Assembly (NCBI GenBank): GCA_937959095.1
Contig: CALGLY010000721.1
Span: 1-5,071 of the forward strand
Direction of reading: 5' to 3'
DNA from: an uncultured Saprospiraceae bacterium
GTDB lineage: Bacteria; Bacteroidota; Bacteroidia; Chitinophagales; Saprospiraceae
DNA length: 5,071 nt
Of this stretch, positions 1 through 5,071 are shown piece by piece. Position 1 is the first letter of the stretch; each line of letters starts with the position of its first letter. The translations under genes and the position numbers were made by a program. The notes under the pieces are model-generated. The model ran no database searches and was not told where the DNA came from. It saw only the letters and a list, made by a program, of their open reading frames with translations.

Positions 1-392
1 TCAAGGTCAAGAAGTTGTAAATTAGAAAGCTTATCTAAACCACTTATCTCGCTAATCTGATTCTCCCAAAGTGCAAGTATTTGTAAGTTCGATAATTTCT
101 CTAAACCATTTATCTCGCGAATCTGATTTTGATTAAGATGAAGAGTTTTTAAATTTACAAGCTTGTCTAAACTACCTATTTCGCTAATCTGATTTTGATG
201 AAGAGAAAAAGTTTGTAAATCTACAAGCTTGTCTAAACCACCTATCTCACTAATCTGATTGTCTTCAAGATAAAGAATTTGTAAGTTTACTAACTTATCT
301 AAACCGCTTATTTCGCTAATCTGATTCTGATAAAGATAAAGCGCCTGTAAATTTACTAGCTTCTCTAACCCACTTATTGCGCTAATCTGATT
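1..392 (-). repeat. 66-bp tandem repeats encoding the LRR solenoid
   Basis: The 9-mer aatctgatt (plus strand, encoding Asn-Gln-Ile on the minus strand) starts at 54, 120, 186, 252, 318 and 384, a strict 66-bp period. The bases between also match well, especially the codons for G-L-D/E-K-L and N-L-Q. DNA-level similarity, including at third codon positions, suggests recent duplication or homogenisation of repeat units rather than only conserved protein structure. The array continues past the left edge. Confidence 0.93.
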
Positions 393-533
393 CTCTCCAA
401 GAGAAAGCCATTTTAACCAAACAAAATCTTCAATCGTTTTAGGAATAGTGGTAAGCTCTAAATTACTAAGATTTAAAAAAGGGTCTTTTGATTTTCTATT
501 TTCTTTAATACGGCGGTGTGCTTCTGCATTCAT
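1..533 (-). CDS. Leucine-rich-repeat protein, N-terminal 177 residues (runs off left edge)
   Basis: The frame opens at ATG 533-531 and stays open to the window edge. An in-frame TAG at 554-552 with no other ATG after it fixes the start. The protein begins MNAEAHRRIKENRKSKDPFL, a short charged helix-like cap, followed by an irregular first repeat (about residues 19-50). Regular 22-residue repeats follow, with consensus roughly I-S-E-I-x-G-L-D-K-L-V-N-L-Q-x-L-x-L-x-x-N-Q. The N-Q-I triplet recurs at residues 48, 70, 92, 114, 136 and 158, exactly 22 apart. This is the short SDS22-like/bacterial LRR class, a solenoid normally used for protein-protein binding. No signal peptide is seen, so a cytoplasmic location is inferred. 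The N-terminal cap resembles bacterial Roco (LRR-Roc-COR GTPase) and related LRR multidomain proteins, but no GTPase or other effector domain is visible. The LRR call is firm; the Roco suggestion is tentative. No clear Shine-Dalgarno precedes the start. Confidence 0.92.
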   Translation of the reverse strand, partial: MNAEAHRRIKENRKSKDPFLNLSNLELTTIPKTIEDFVWLKWLSLGENQISAISGLEKLVNLQALYLYQNQISEISGLDKLVNLQILYLEDNQISEIGGLDKLVDLQTFSLHQNQISEIGSLDKLVNLKTLHLNQNQIREINGLEKLSNLQILALWENQISEISGLDKLSNLQLLDL

Positions 534-601
534 ATAGTTTCCAGTGTTCTGCTAGTAGTAGTCTATTGCTACTTGTTCTTTTTCGGAATTTTTGTCGGGT
601 A

Positions 602-630
602 CAAAATACTATTTTTAGGGCGTAATGCAA
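602..630 (-). promoter_or_regulatory. Possible Bacteroidota-type promoter for the LRR gene
   Basis: On the minus strand TTG (630-628) is followed after 19 bases by TATTTTG (608-602). This is close to the Bacteroidota pattern of TTG near -33 and TAnnTTTG near -7, but one base short inside the -7 element. It would give a leader of about 60 bases before the ATG at 533. This is a pattern match only, and the element is imperfect. Confidence 0.25.
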
Positions 631-644
631 ATTCACTCAGTGTT

Positions 645-683
645 TTCAGATATGATATATTTGGCAAATATGTCATATCTGAA
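645..683. repeat. 39-bp near-perfect palindrome
   Basis: Arms 645-663 and 665-683 pair over 19 positions around a central G at 664. The only non-Watson-Crick pair is T656-G672, which is a wobble pair if transcribed on the plus strand. The outer arms read TTCAGATATGA and TCATATCTGAA. It lies 112 bases upstream of the LRR start and downstream of pgi, beyond the pgi hairpin. It could be a dimeric-regulator operator or an RNA hairpin. There is no U-tract on either side, so a classic terminator is unlikely. Confidence 0.85.
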
Positions 684-715
684 TGCTTGTTCACTCCAAA
701 AACATTGCATTCAGA
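678..715. repeat. 9-bp inverted repeat that competes with the 39-bp palindrome
   Basis: TCTGAATGC at 678-686 is the exact reverse complement of GCATTCAGA at 707-715, with a 20-base spacer. The left copy shares bases 678-683 with the right arm of the 645-683 palindrome, so both hairpins cannot form fully at once in a single strand. Whether this matters in vivo cannot be told from sequence. Confidence 0.6.
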
Positions 716-755
716 CCTAATCTATAAAAAAGCGGCAAGACTTTTGAAGACTACG

Positions 756-801
756 ATTTATCAGCTAACTTCAACCTATTAGCTGAAGTTAGCTGATAAA
801 T
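756..801 (-). terminator. Strong hairpin just downstream of pgi, likely its transcript end
   Basis: Arms 756-773 and 784-801 are perfectly complementary over 18 bp (core TCAGCTAACTTCA / TGAAGTTAGCTGA) with a 10-base loop. In the pgi direction the stem begins 7 bases after the stop codon at 810-808. The position fits a transcription terminator or a 3'-end-stabilising stem. No run of T follows the stem on either strand, so it is not a textbook intrinsic terminator. Confidence 0.65.
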
Positions 802-807
802 AAAATA

Positions 808-2454
808 CTAGCGCATCGCCTTAAACGCATTAATCAGCCCATTCGTAGAGCCATCATGCGACTGTACGGTGCTATCGTCTTGCAGTTCAGGAAGGATTTG
901 TTTGGCGAGTTGTTTCCCCAATTCCACACCCCACTGATCGAAACTAAAGACATTCCAAAGTACTCCTTGCACGAATATTTTATGCTCATACATCGCTACT
1001 AGGCTGCCTAGTGCGCGTGGGGTGAGTTGCTTCATCAAAATAGAGTTCGTTGGGCGATTCCCTTCAAATACCTTGAAGGCTTTCAAAGCGGCGATTTCGG
1101 CAGTCGTTTTGCCTGCGGCTTCGAGTTCTGCTACTACTTTCGTTTCGGTTTTGCCCATCATCAGGGCTTCCGTTTGAGCGAAAAAGTTAGCGATTAATTT
1201 CTCGTGATGATCACCGCTTGGGTTCTGTGAAACAGCATGTGCGATGAAATCACAAGGAATCAATTTTGTGCCTTGATGGATAAGTTGATAAAAGGCGTGT
1301 TGCCCATTCGTACCAGGTTCTCCCCAAATAATTGGGCCAGTTTGGTAGTTTACGCGCTTGCCGTCGCGCCCGACATATTTGCCATTACTCTCCATATCGG
1401 CTTGCTGAAAATAGGCAGGAAAACGATGCAAATATTGATCGTAAGGCAAGAGCGCGTGCGAATCTGCGCCAAAGAAATTATTATACCAAATGCCTAGCAA
1501 GGCTAAAATGACAGGCAAATTCTGCTCGAAAGGTGTTGTCTTGAAATGCTCATCCATAGCATGATAGCCTTCTAACAAAGCTTTGAAATTATCGAAACCA
1601 ATCGTTACCGCAATCGGCAAACCAATGGCAGAGGTGAGCGAATAACGTCCGCCTACCCAATTCCAAAAGCCAAAAATATTCGCTTCATCTATACCGAATG
1701 CCTTCGCGCCTGCTATGTTCGTAGAGATTGCAACGAAGTGCTTCGCTACTTGAGTTTCATCCTTTGCCGTTTCCAAAAACCAATCGCGTGCGCTATGGGC
1801 ATTGGTCATGGTTTCTTGTGTAGTGAAGGTCTTAGAAGCAATCATCACAAGCGTCGTCGCAGGATTGAGCCCTTTCAAAGTCTCCACGATATGCGTGCTA
1901 TCTACATTCGATACGAAGTGTGGACGGATGTTTCCTTGGTAATGTTTCAGGGCTTCGGTGACCATTACAGGCCCTAAATCCGAACCACCAATACCTACAT
2001 TCACAATATCCGTGATGCGCTCGCCCGTATAGCCGCGCCACTCGCCTGAGTGTAGCTTATTCGTGAAGGCTTCCATTTGTGCTAGAACGCCCTTCACATC
2101 GGGCATCACGTCTTTTCCGTCTATATGAATCGGTCTATTCGAGCGATTCCGTAAAGCCACGTGCAGCACAGAACGCCCTTCGGTCGCATTAATAACTGCT
2201 CCTGAAAAGAGTTGCTTGATGGCATCTTCTAGCTGCATTTCGCGCGCCAAATCCATCAATTTATCGAGGGTGCTTTGCGTGATTCTATTTTTGGAATAAT
2301 CGACTAGAATATCCTCAAATTGTATCGAAAATTGCTTGAAGCGCGTCTTGTCTTTCGCAAATAACTCGCGCATATGCGTGTCCTTGATGGTCTCGAAGTG
2401 GGTTGTGAGTGCTGCCCAAGCTGCTGTCTGTGTCGGGTTGTGCGTTTGTAGCAT
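808..2454 (-). CDS. pgi: Glucose-6-phosphate isomerase (phosphoglucose isomerase), complete
   Basis: Cytoplasmic enzyme interconverting glucose-6-phosphate and fructose-6-phosphate (EC 5.3.1.9) in glycolysis and gluconeogenesis. The product is 548 residues, essentially the length of the long E. coli/eukaryotic-type Pgi. Family blocks appear in order: VDYSKN (51-56), the phosphate-binding SIS motif GIGGSDLGP (154-162), SKTFTTQET (207-215), VGGRYS (267-272, with R270), DMESNGK (353-359), [11 protein letters not shown] (378-388), DHHEKL (415-420), EGNRPTNS (464-471) and the C-terminal signature [14 protein letters not shown] (504-517). Expected catalytic residues are present: Glu355 for proton transfer, His386 for ring opening, and Lys514. 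The ATG at 2454 gives the normal N-terminus. No Shine-Dalgarno is visible in the A/T-rich leader. It appears to be a single-gene unit, with a palindromic element upstream and a strong hairpin downstream. No truncation or missing residue was seen. Confidence 0.98.
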   Translation of the reverse strand: MLQTHNPTQTAAWAALTTHFETIKDTHMRELFAKDKTRFKQFSIQFEDILVDYSKNRITQSTLDKLMDLAREMQLEDAIKQLFSGAVINATEGRSVLHVALRNRSNRPIHIDGKDVMPDVKGVLAQMEAFTNKLHSGEWRGYTGERITDIVNVGIGGSDLGPVMVTEALKHYQGNIRPHFVSNVDSTHIVETLKGLNPATTLVMIASKTFTTQETMTNAHSARDWFLETAKDETQVAKHFVAISTNIAGAKAFGIDEANIFGFWNWVGGRYSLTSAIGLPIAVTIGFDNFKALLEGYHAMDEHFKTTPFEQNLPVILALLGIWYNNFFGADSHALLPYDQYLHRFPAYFQQADMESNGKYVGRDGKRVNYQTGPIIWGEPGTNGQHAFYQLIHQGTKLIPCDFIAHAVSQNPSGDHHEKLIANFFAQTEALMMGKTETKVVAELEAAGKTTAEIAALKAFKVFEGNRPTNSILMKQLTPRALGSLVAMYEHKIFVQGVLWNVFSFDQWGVELGKQLAKQILPELQDDSTVQSHDGSTNGLINAFKAMR

Positions 2455-2521
2455 AGGATTTATTGTATTGTAAAAATTGTTAGTTGTTGATGACGGTTAC
2501 TACTCGGGGAGATGTCGTTTC

Positions 2522-2549
2522 TTTGGCTTGAATTCCTATTCAAGTCGAA
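2522..2549. repeat. Small hairpin 1 of the 191-bp element
   Basis: CTTGAAT-tcct-ATTCAAG forms a 7-bp stem. It extends outward by five more pairs, two of them G-T, to span 2522-2549. It is the mirror partner of the hairpin at 2644-2669. Confidence 0.6.
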
Positions 2550-2558
2550 ACGCGTTAT

Positions 2559-2573
2559 CGAAACTCCGTTTCG
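2559..2573. repeat. Small hairpin 2 of the 191-bp element
   Basis: CGAAAC-tcc-GTTTCG, a 6-bp perfect stem with a 3-base loop. The nearby CGAAACG at 2546-2552 can pair alternatively with CGTTTCG at 2567-2573. Confidence 0.55.
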
Positions 2574-2589
2574 AGTGTCGCTTTTGTCT

Positions 2590-2623
2590 ATGTGCAGGAC
2601 GAAACAGAGTTTCGAAAACACAT
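2590..2623. repeat. Small hairpin 3 of the 191-bp element
   Basis: CGAAAC-aga-GTTTCG (2600-2614) is a 6-bp stem. It is flanked by ATGTG (2590-2594) and CACAT (2619-2623), which can pair as an outer stem across small internal bulges. Confidence 0.55.
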
Positions 2624-2632
2624 TCAGGTTTA

Positions 2633-2647
2633 CCAACCTCTGGTTGG
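2633..2647. repeat. Small hairpin 4 of the 191-bp element
   Basis: CCAACC-tct-GGTTGG, a perfect 6-bp stem with a 3-base loop. It shares its right arm with the foot of the next hairpin, so the two would compete. AGGTT at 2626-2630 can also pair with AACCT at 2635-2639. Confidence 0.5.
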
Positions 2648-2669
2648 CTTGAATAGAAATTCAAGCCAA
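2644..2669. repeat. Small hairpin 5 of the 191-bp element
   Basis: TTGGCTTGAAT-agaa-ATTCAAGCCAA, a perfect 11-bp stem with a 4-base loop. It is the closest strong hairpin downstream of the ADP-ribosylglycohydrolase stop and could stop or protect that transcript. The T-run in that direction (2694-2687) precedes the stem instead of following it, unlike an intrinsic terminator. Confidence 0.6.
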
Positions 2670-2695
2670 ACTATCCGAGTAATAACAAAAAAAAG

Positions 2696-3661
2696 CTATT
2701 CTGAACTATATTTCTGATTCAACTTATTTCCTAATTCAAGGATGTCTTCCATTCTTGCGAGGGAAGTAATCCAATGTTCAGGCATATTCTTTTGTCCGTA
2801 GTAGATACCTGCTAAACCACCAGCAATTGCGGCGGAGGTATCGGTATCATGTCCAAGATTGATGATGGAAATAATCGTGTCTTTGTAATTGTCTTTCATC
2901 AAGAAAAACCAAATACTAGATTCCAGTACCTCTATCACATAGCCGCCTGTTTTTAGGTCTTCCAAACTGGTGTCGCGAACATCATTTTGAATTACTTTTT
3001 CAAAGTGCGTTCGTTCTTGTTTATCAAAATCTATGGTCTCCCAAAAAGTTGCAATCTCTTTTCTGGTGTCTTGATAAGCGGCTAATTTATCTTTCCCTTC
3101 TAGCAATTTTTCTGCCAATTTTAGATAAATCAAGCAACTCATAGCTGCTCTGATATGCCGATGAGTCAAAGCAGAGACTTCCCAAATAATATCAAATTGC
3201 TCTTTTATGGCTTTGCCTTTGATGTAAAATAACAAAGGAATAATTCGCATGAGCGAGCCATTGCCATTGTCGTATTCATCGCCATAGAGTTTCTGTTTTT
3301 TGAGTTCTTCTAGCTCTCCTTCTTTTATAATTTGATGAAGTCTTGATATTGCTCTTGAGGTAGTGATTCCAATATCAAAAACTTCTCCTCTAGCCGACCA
3401 GTAAGCTTCCCCTTCCCATCGTATGAAACGCTCGGATATATCTTTTACATCATACCCCTGCACTAGGGATTCTGCTAGACAAAAAGTCAAAGAACTATCG
3501 TCTGACCAGGTGCCTTCGGGTTGATTATAAGTACCATATCCAGTCATTCCTTTTGCTGGATGTTGTTGCATTTCTTCTCTCGATTTGAATTCAAATGGCA
3601 CGCCTATTGCGTCTCCTACTGCTACGCCCAAAAGGGCATCTATTACTTTATTGGTTTCCAT
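2696..3661 (-). CDS. ADP-ribosylglycohydrolase (ARH/DraG superfamily)
   Basis: Family enzymes hydrolyse the bond between ADP-ribose and a modified target (for example arginine in DraG and ARH1) or related ADP-ribose compounds, using two divalent metal ions. Length is 321 residues, normal for the family. Motifs in order: ALLGVAVGDAIGVPFEF (9-25), the metal-binding TWSDDSS (51-57; Asp54, Asp55), FDIGITT (95-101; Asp96 at the position of the catalytic-site Asp of DraG), NGSLMR (134-139), THRH (166-169), and the C-terminal metal motif GHDTDTSAAIAGGLAG (270-285; Asp272, Asp274, Thr275). All core ligands are present, so it should be active. No signal peptide is seen, so it is probably cytoplasmic. 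The substrate cannot be told: it could act in protein regulation, ADP-ribose metabolism or protection against ADP-ribosylating toxins, and no transferase lies in view. The ATG at 3661 sits right before the first motif and overlaps the upstream gene by 19 bases, suggesting coupled translation. Confidence 0.94.
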   Translation of the reverse strand: METNKVIDALLGVAVGDAIGVPFEFKSREEMQQHPAKGMTGYGTYNQPEGTWSDDSSLTFCLAESLVQGYDVKDISERFIRWEGEAYWSARGEVFDIGITTSRAISRLHQIIKEGELEELKKQKLYGDEYDNGNGSLMRIIPLLFYIKGKAIKEQFDIIWEVSALTHRHIRAAMSCLIYLKLAEKLLEGKDKLAAYQDTRKEIATFWETIDFDKQERTHFEKVIQNDVRDTSLEDLKTGGYVIEVLESSIWFFLMKDNYKDTIISIINLGHDTDTSAAIAGGLAGIYYGQKNMPEHWITSLARMEDILELGNKLNQKYSSE

Positions 3662-4008
3662 CGTTGTTTATTTTTTTTTATTTTAAATGCATACATTTTT
3701 TCTTCCTTAAATAAATACAGTAATTCTGCCTGTGGTGCTTTGAAAATACTATCTCCAAGCTCTAAAAAACTGGAGAAATGCATCCCAATTTCTTGATTGT
3801 ATTGCACAAAAACATAGCGTTTTTCTTCCTCCTCATTGATACTGATTCGATCCCCTCCACTTGAGCTATATTTATAAGTAATAATACCTTCAATCTGGCT
3901 AGCATGAAATTTATAGCGTAACTTTTCTGTCCTAATACCATTGAAGTAGCTGGCAATAATCACTGCTATTATCCAAATCAAAAATATAATGAAATTCTCT
4001 CTTTTCAA
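3643..4008 (-). CDS. Small membrane-anchored protein of unknown function
   Basis: The product is 121 residues. A short basic start (KR) leads into one hydrophobic segment (about residues 6-22, FIIFLIWIIAVIIASYF). The remaining hundred residues look soluble and beta-rich, which predicts an N-terminal anchor with the rest outside the cytoplasmic membrane. There is no lipobox Cys. The pattern IEGIITYKYSSSGGDRISI (39-57), then VFVQYN, then LGDSIFKAP (83-91), resembles small Bacteroidota proteins of unknown role that carry a GDSI-K motif. That similarity is from memory and unnamed. The start is TTG at 4008: upstream in-frame codons to the TAA at 4029-4027 include no ATG or GTG, and the next ATG would remove the membrane segment. 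It begins 14 bases after the glycosyltransferase stop and ends 19 bases inside the ADP-ribosylglycohydrolase gene. I assign no function. Confidence 0.75.
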   Translation of the reverse strand: MKRENFIIFLIWIIAVIIASYFNGIRTEKLRYKFHASQIEGIITYKYSSSGGDRISINEEEEKRYVFVQYNQEIGMHFSSFLELGDSIFKAPQAELLYLFKEEKMYAFKIKKNKQRWKPIK

Positions 4009-4022
4009 GATTTGAACGACTA

Positions 4023-5071
4023 TTAGTTAAAAATATAAGGCTCATAAGCTTTCCACCACTCGGCTATGTCCATTTTGGGTTTTCGGCAAAGATATAAGGG
4101 AATCCCATTTTCTTCATCAATTGCGTAGCTATGATAAATCGTTTTTACTAATTCTACCTCCTCAAAAATATACTCCACGGCATCCGCTTCATTGCCGAGA
4201 CTAATCCAGAGCGTAGCGTCTTTATTGGCGTAGCCCCATGTCCAAAAGCTGCCATGCCGACTTATCGGATTGGGCAATCCATATTTTTTGCCTAATATTT
4301 TTAACGCGCCTGCTTCGCCATAGTTCTCTGCCCATAACACACAATTCGCTTGCTCGCTTGTACTCAACGATTGATAAACACTATCTACTAATTGTACTTT
4401 TTCTTCCCAGCCAAACATATCTGCATAATCGCCTGTGAGGTTGGTTATTCGCCCATTTTCTTCGCTTAGGTTGGCATATTCCACATAGCGTTCGATAGGA
4501 AGCAAGGGCGTGAGATGTGGAATATATGGCAAACTAGGAAGCAAAATAAGAGCAGCAATTAGGTACGTCCATATTGGATTTTTTTTCTGTAACCATTGCT
4601 CGATTTGGACAGCCCCAGCCGCAAATAATACAGGATAAAGCGCGAATACATAGTAAGGCTTTGACTGCAACAACCACATCGTACCAAAGATAACTACCGC
4701 AGCTATCCCGATAGAGCGATAAGTTTTTTGTGTAAATAATCCCCAAAGTCCGATTAAACTCACCAAGCCTGTAAGTGGATAATTGAGTTGTTCTAATCCG
4801 AAAGCAAAGGTATCTAAAGTGCTTAGTTGGCTTTCATTTAGTTCTTGTAAATGACTTAGAAATGGAATACCATGCTGCACTTGCCATATGATATTGGGCA
4901 GAAAAATAAACAAGGCAAGTAAGCCTGAAATATAAAGCCACTTATCCTTGAATAGGCGCGCACGTTGATGCAACAACAAACCAAGCAATAATCCAAATGC
5001 CCAAATAAGGATGGTGTATTTATTCATCAAGCCAATACCTAGCGTGATGCCTGTGAAGAGTAAGTAGTTCT
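4023..5071 (-). CDS. GT-C family membrane glycosyltransferase (PMT/ArnT-like), C-terminal part
   Basis: The frame is open to the right edge, so the gene is cut by the window. Thirteen codons upstream of TTG 5030 read NYLLFTGITLGIG and run into LMNKYTILIW, the usual G-x-x-x-L-x-x-K-Y helix of this family. Counting from the codon at 5030 as residue 1, hydrophobic segments lie near 5-20, 31-49, 84-100, 105-121, 126-145 and 153-170. A soluble C-terminal domain follows, with AENYGEAGALKILGKKYGLP (234-253) and SRHGSFWTWG (257-266). I recognise this NYG-GA...LP...S-H-x-x-W-WG pattern from bacterial family 39/PMT_2 glycosyltransferases. These use polyprenyl-phosphate-linked sugars on the outer face of the inner membrane to modify lipids, glycans or proteins. 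The catalytic acidic residues belong to the first periplasmic loop, outside this window, so acceptor and activity cannot be judged. It is likely the first visible gene of the unit with the next two genes. Confidence 0.87.
   Translation of the reverse strand, partial: NYLLFTGITLGIGLMNKYTILIWAFGLLLGLLLHQRARLFKDKWLYISGLLALFIFLPNIIWQVQHGIPFLSHLQELNESQLSTLDTFAFGLEQLNYPLTGLVSLIGLWGLFTQKTYRSIGIAAVVIFGTMWLLQSKPYYVFALYPVLFAAGAVQIEQWLQKKNPIWTYLIAALILLPSLPYIPHLTPLLPIERYVEYANLSEENGRITNLTGDYADMFGWEEKVQLVDSVYQSLSTSEQANCVLWAENYGEAGALKILGKKYGLPNPISRHGSFWTWGYANKDATLWISLGNEADAVEYIFEEVELVKTIYHSYAIDEENGIPLYLCRKPKMDIAEWWKAYEPYIFN

Larger units (their letters stand above)
2496..2686. repeat. 191-bp nested inverted-repeat element (MITE-like or structured RNA), unclassified
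   Basis: The ends form a 12-bp inverted repeat with one mismatch: GTTACTACTCGG (2496-2507) and CCGAGTAATAAC (2675-2686). Inside it, 2522-2544 and 2648-2670 form a 23-bp inverted repeat with one mismatch, and 2559-2573 and 2600-2614 form a 15-bp pair with one mismatch. It nearly fills the gap between the ADP-ribosylglycohydrolase stop (9 bases away) and pgi (41 bases from the start codon). It has no ORF of note and I see no clear target-site duplication. It may be a small non-autonomous element, an interspersed palindromic repeat of this genome, or a structured leader/trailer. The repeats are seen directly; the nature is open. Confidence 0.75.

Noticed and set aside
54..392. CRISPR-like regular repeats at the left end
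   Set aside because: The 66-bp period is in phase with an open frame and encodes 22-residue LRRs. There are no unique spacers between identical repeats.
656..663. TATATTTG, a perfect plus-strand match to the Bacteroidota -7 consensus
   Set aside because: It lies within the palindrome arm, has no TTG at the proper distance upstream, and no plus-strand gene follows.
516..782. Plus-strand 88-residue open frame with a hydrophobic start
   Set aside because: It overlaps the LRR gene start, runs through the 39-bp palindrome and part of the pgi hairpin, has a skewed composition and no recognisable motif. It is best seen as chance in an AT-rich intergenic region.
1237..1977. Plus-strand open frames at 1237-1497 and 1738-1977
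   Set aside because: Both lie wholly inside the antisense of pgi, which has unmistakable motifs along its length.
2496..2686. Riboswitch or known ncRNA in the pgi leader
   Set aside because: I recognise no riboswitch core motif. The symmetry looks like stacked palindromes rather than a ligand-binding fold.
3521..3956. Open frames at 3521-3796 (plus) and 3762-3956 (minus)
   Set aside because: They are out-of-frame overlaps with the ADP-ribosylglycohydrolase and small membrane protein genes. The second lacks the membrane segment and has no family-like motif.
4238..4746. Open frames at 4238-4438 (plus) and 4534-4746 (minus)
   Set aside because: They are shadows of the glycosyltransferase gene, whose frame shows clear membrane segments and the conserved NYG...WTWG region.
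5028..5030. TTG at 5030 or ATG at 5027 as the true start of the glycosyltransferase
   Set aside because: The frame stays open upstream to the window edge, and those codons encode a typical continuation of the family helix. The protein would otherwise lack its catalytic N-terminal half.

Overview
The window looks like chromosomal DNA of a Bacteroidota bacterium, plausibly Cytophagales-like. The grounds are A-rich gene leaders without clear Shine-Dalgarno sequences, a small membrane-anchored protein of a type I associate with Bacteroidota, a repetitive leucine-rich-repeat (LRR) protein and a moderately AT-rich composition. The placement is an inference; there is no rRNA or other phylogenetic marker. 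All five protein genes I can support lie on the minus strand, so transcription runs from high to low coordinates.

Layout from right to left. At 5071-4023 is the C-terminal part of a GT-C type membrane glycosyltransferase whose reading frame runs off the right edge. Fourteen bases later comes a 121-residue membrane-anchored protein (4008-3643, TTG start), which overlaps by 19 bases the start of an ADP-ribosylglycohydrolase gene (3661-2696). The tight packing suggests one transcription unit. I see no known pathway that joins the three products.

A 241-bp intergenic region (2455-2695) follows. It is almost filled by a 191-bp nested inverted-repeat element (2496-2686) built from several small palindromes. 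Next is a complete glucose-6-phosphate isomerase gene (pgi, 2454-808), a housekeeping enzyme of glycolysis and gluconeogenesis with all expected catalytic residues. A strong 18-bp hairpin follows it (756-801).

The 274-bp gap 534-807 also holds a nearly perfect 39-bp palindrome, a competing inverted repeat, a direct repeat and a weak promoter candidate. From 533 to the left edge runs the N-terminal part of an LRR protein with exact 22-residue (66-bp) repeats. It resembles the LRR front end of bacterial Roco-type or other multidomain LRR proteins, but the diagnostic domain lies outside the window.

The most unusual material is in the two intergenic regions, not in the genes. I found no mobile-element gene, CRISPR array, tRNA, rRNA or recognisable riboswitch. 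I do not claim a complete new system; the best candidates for follow-up are the 191-bp element and the palindrome cluster upstream of the LRR gene.
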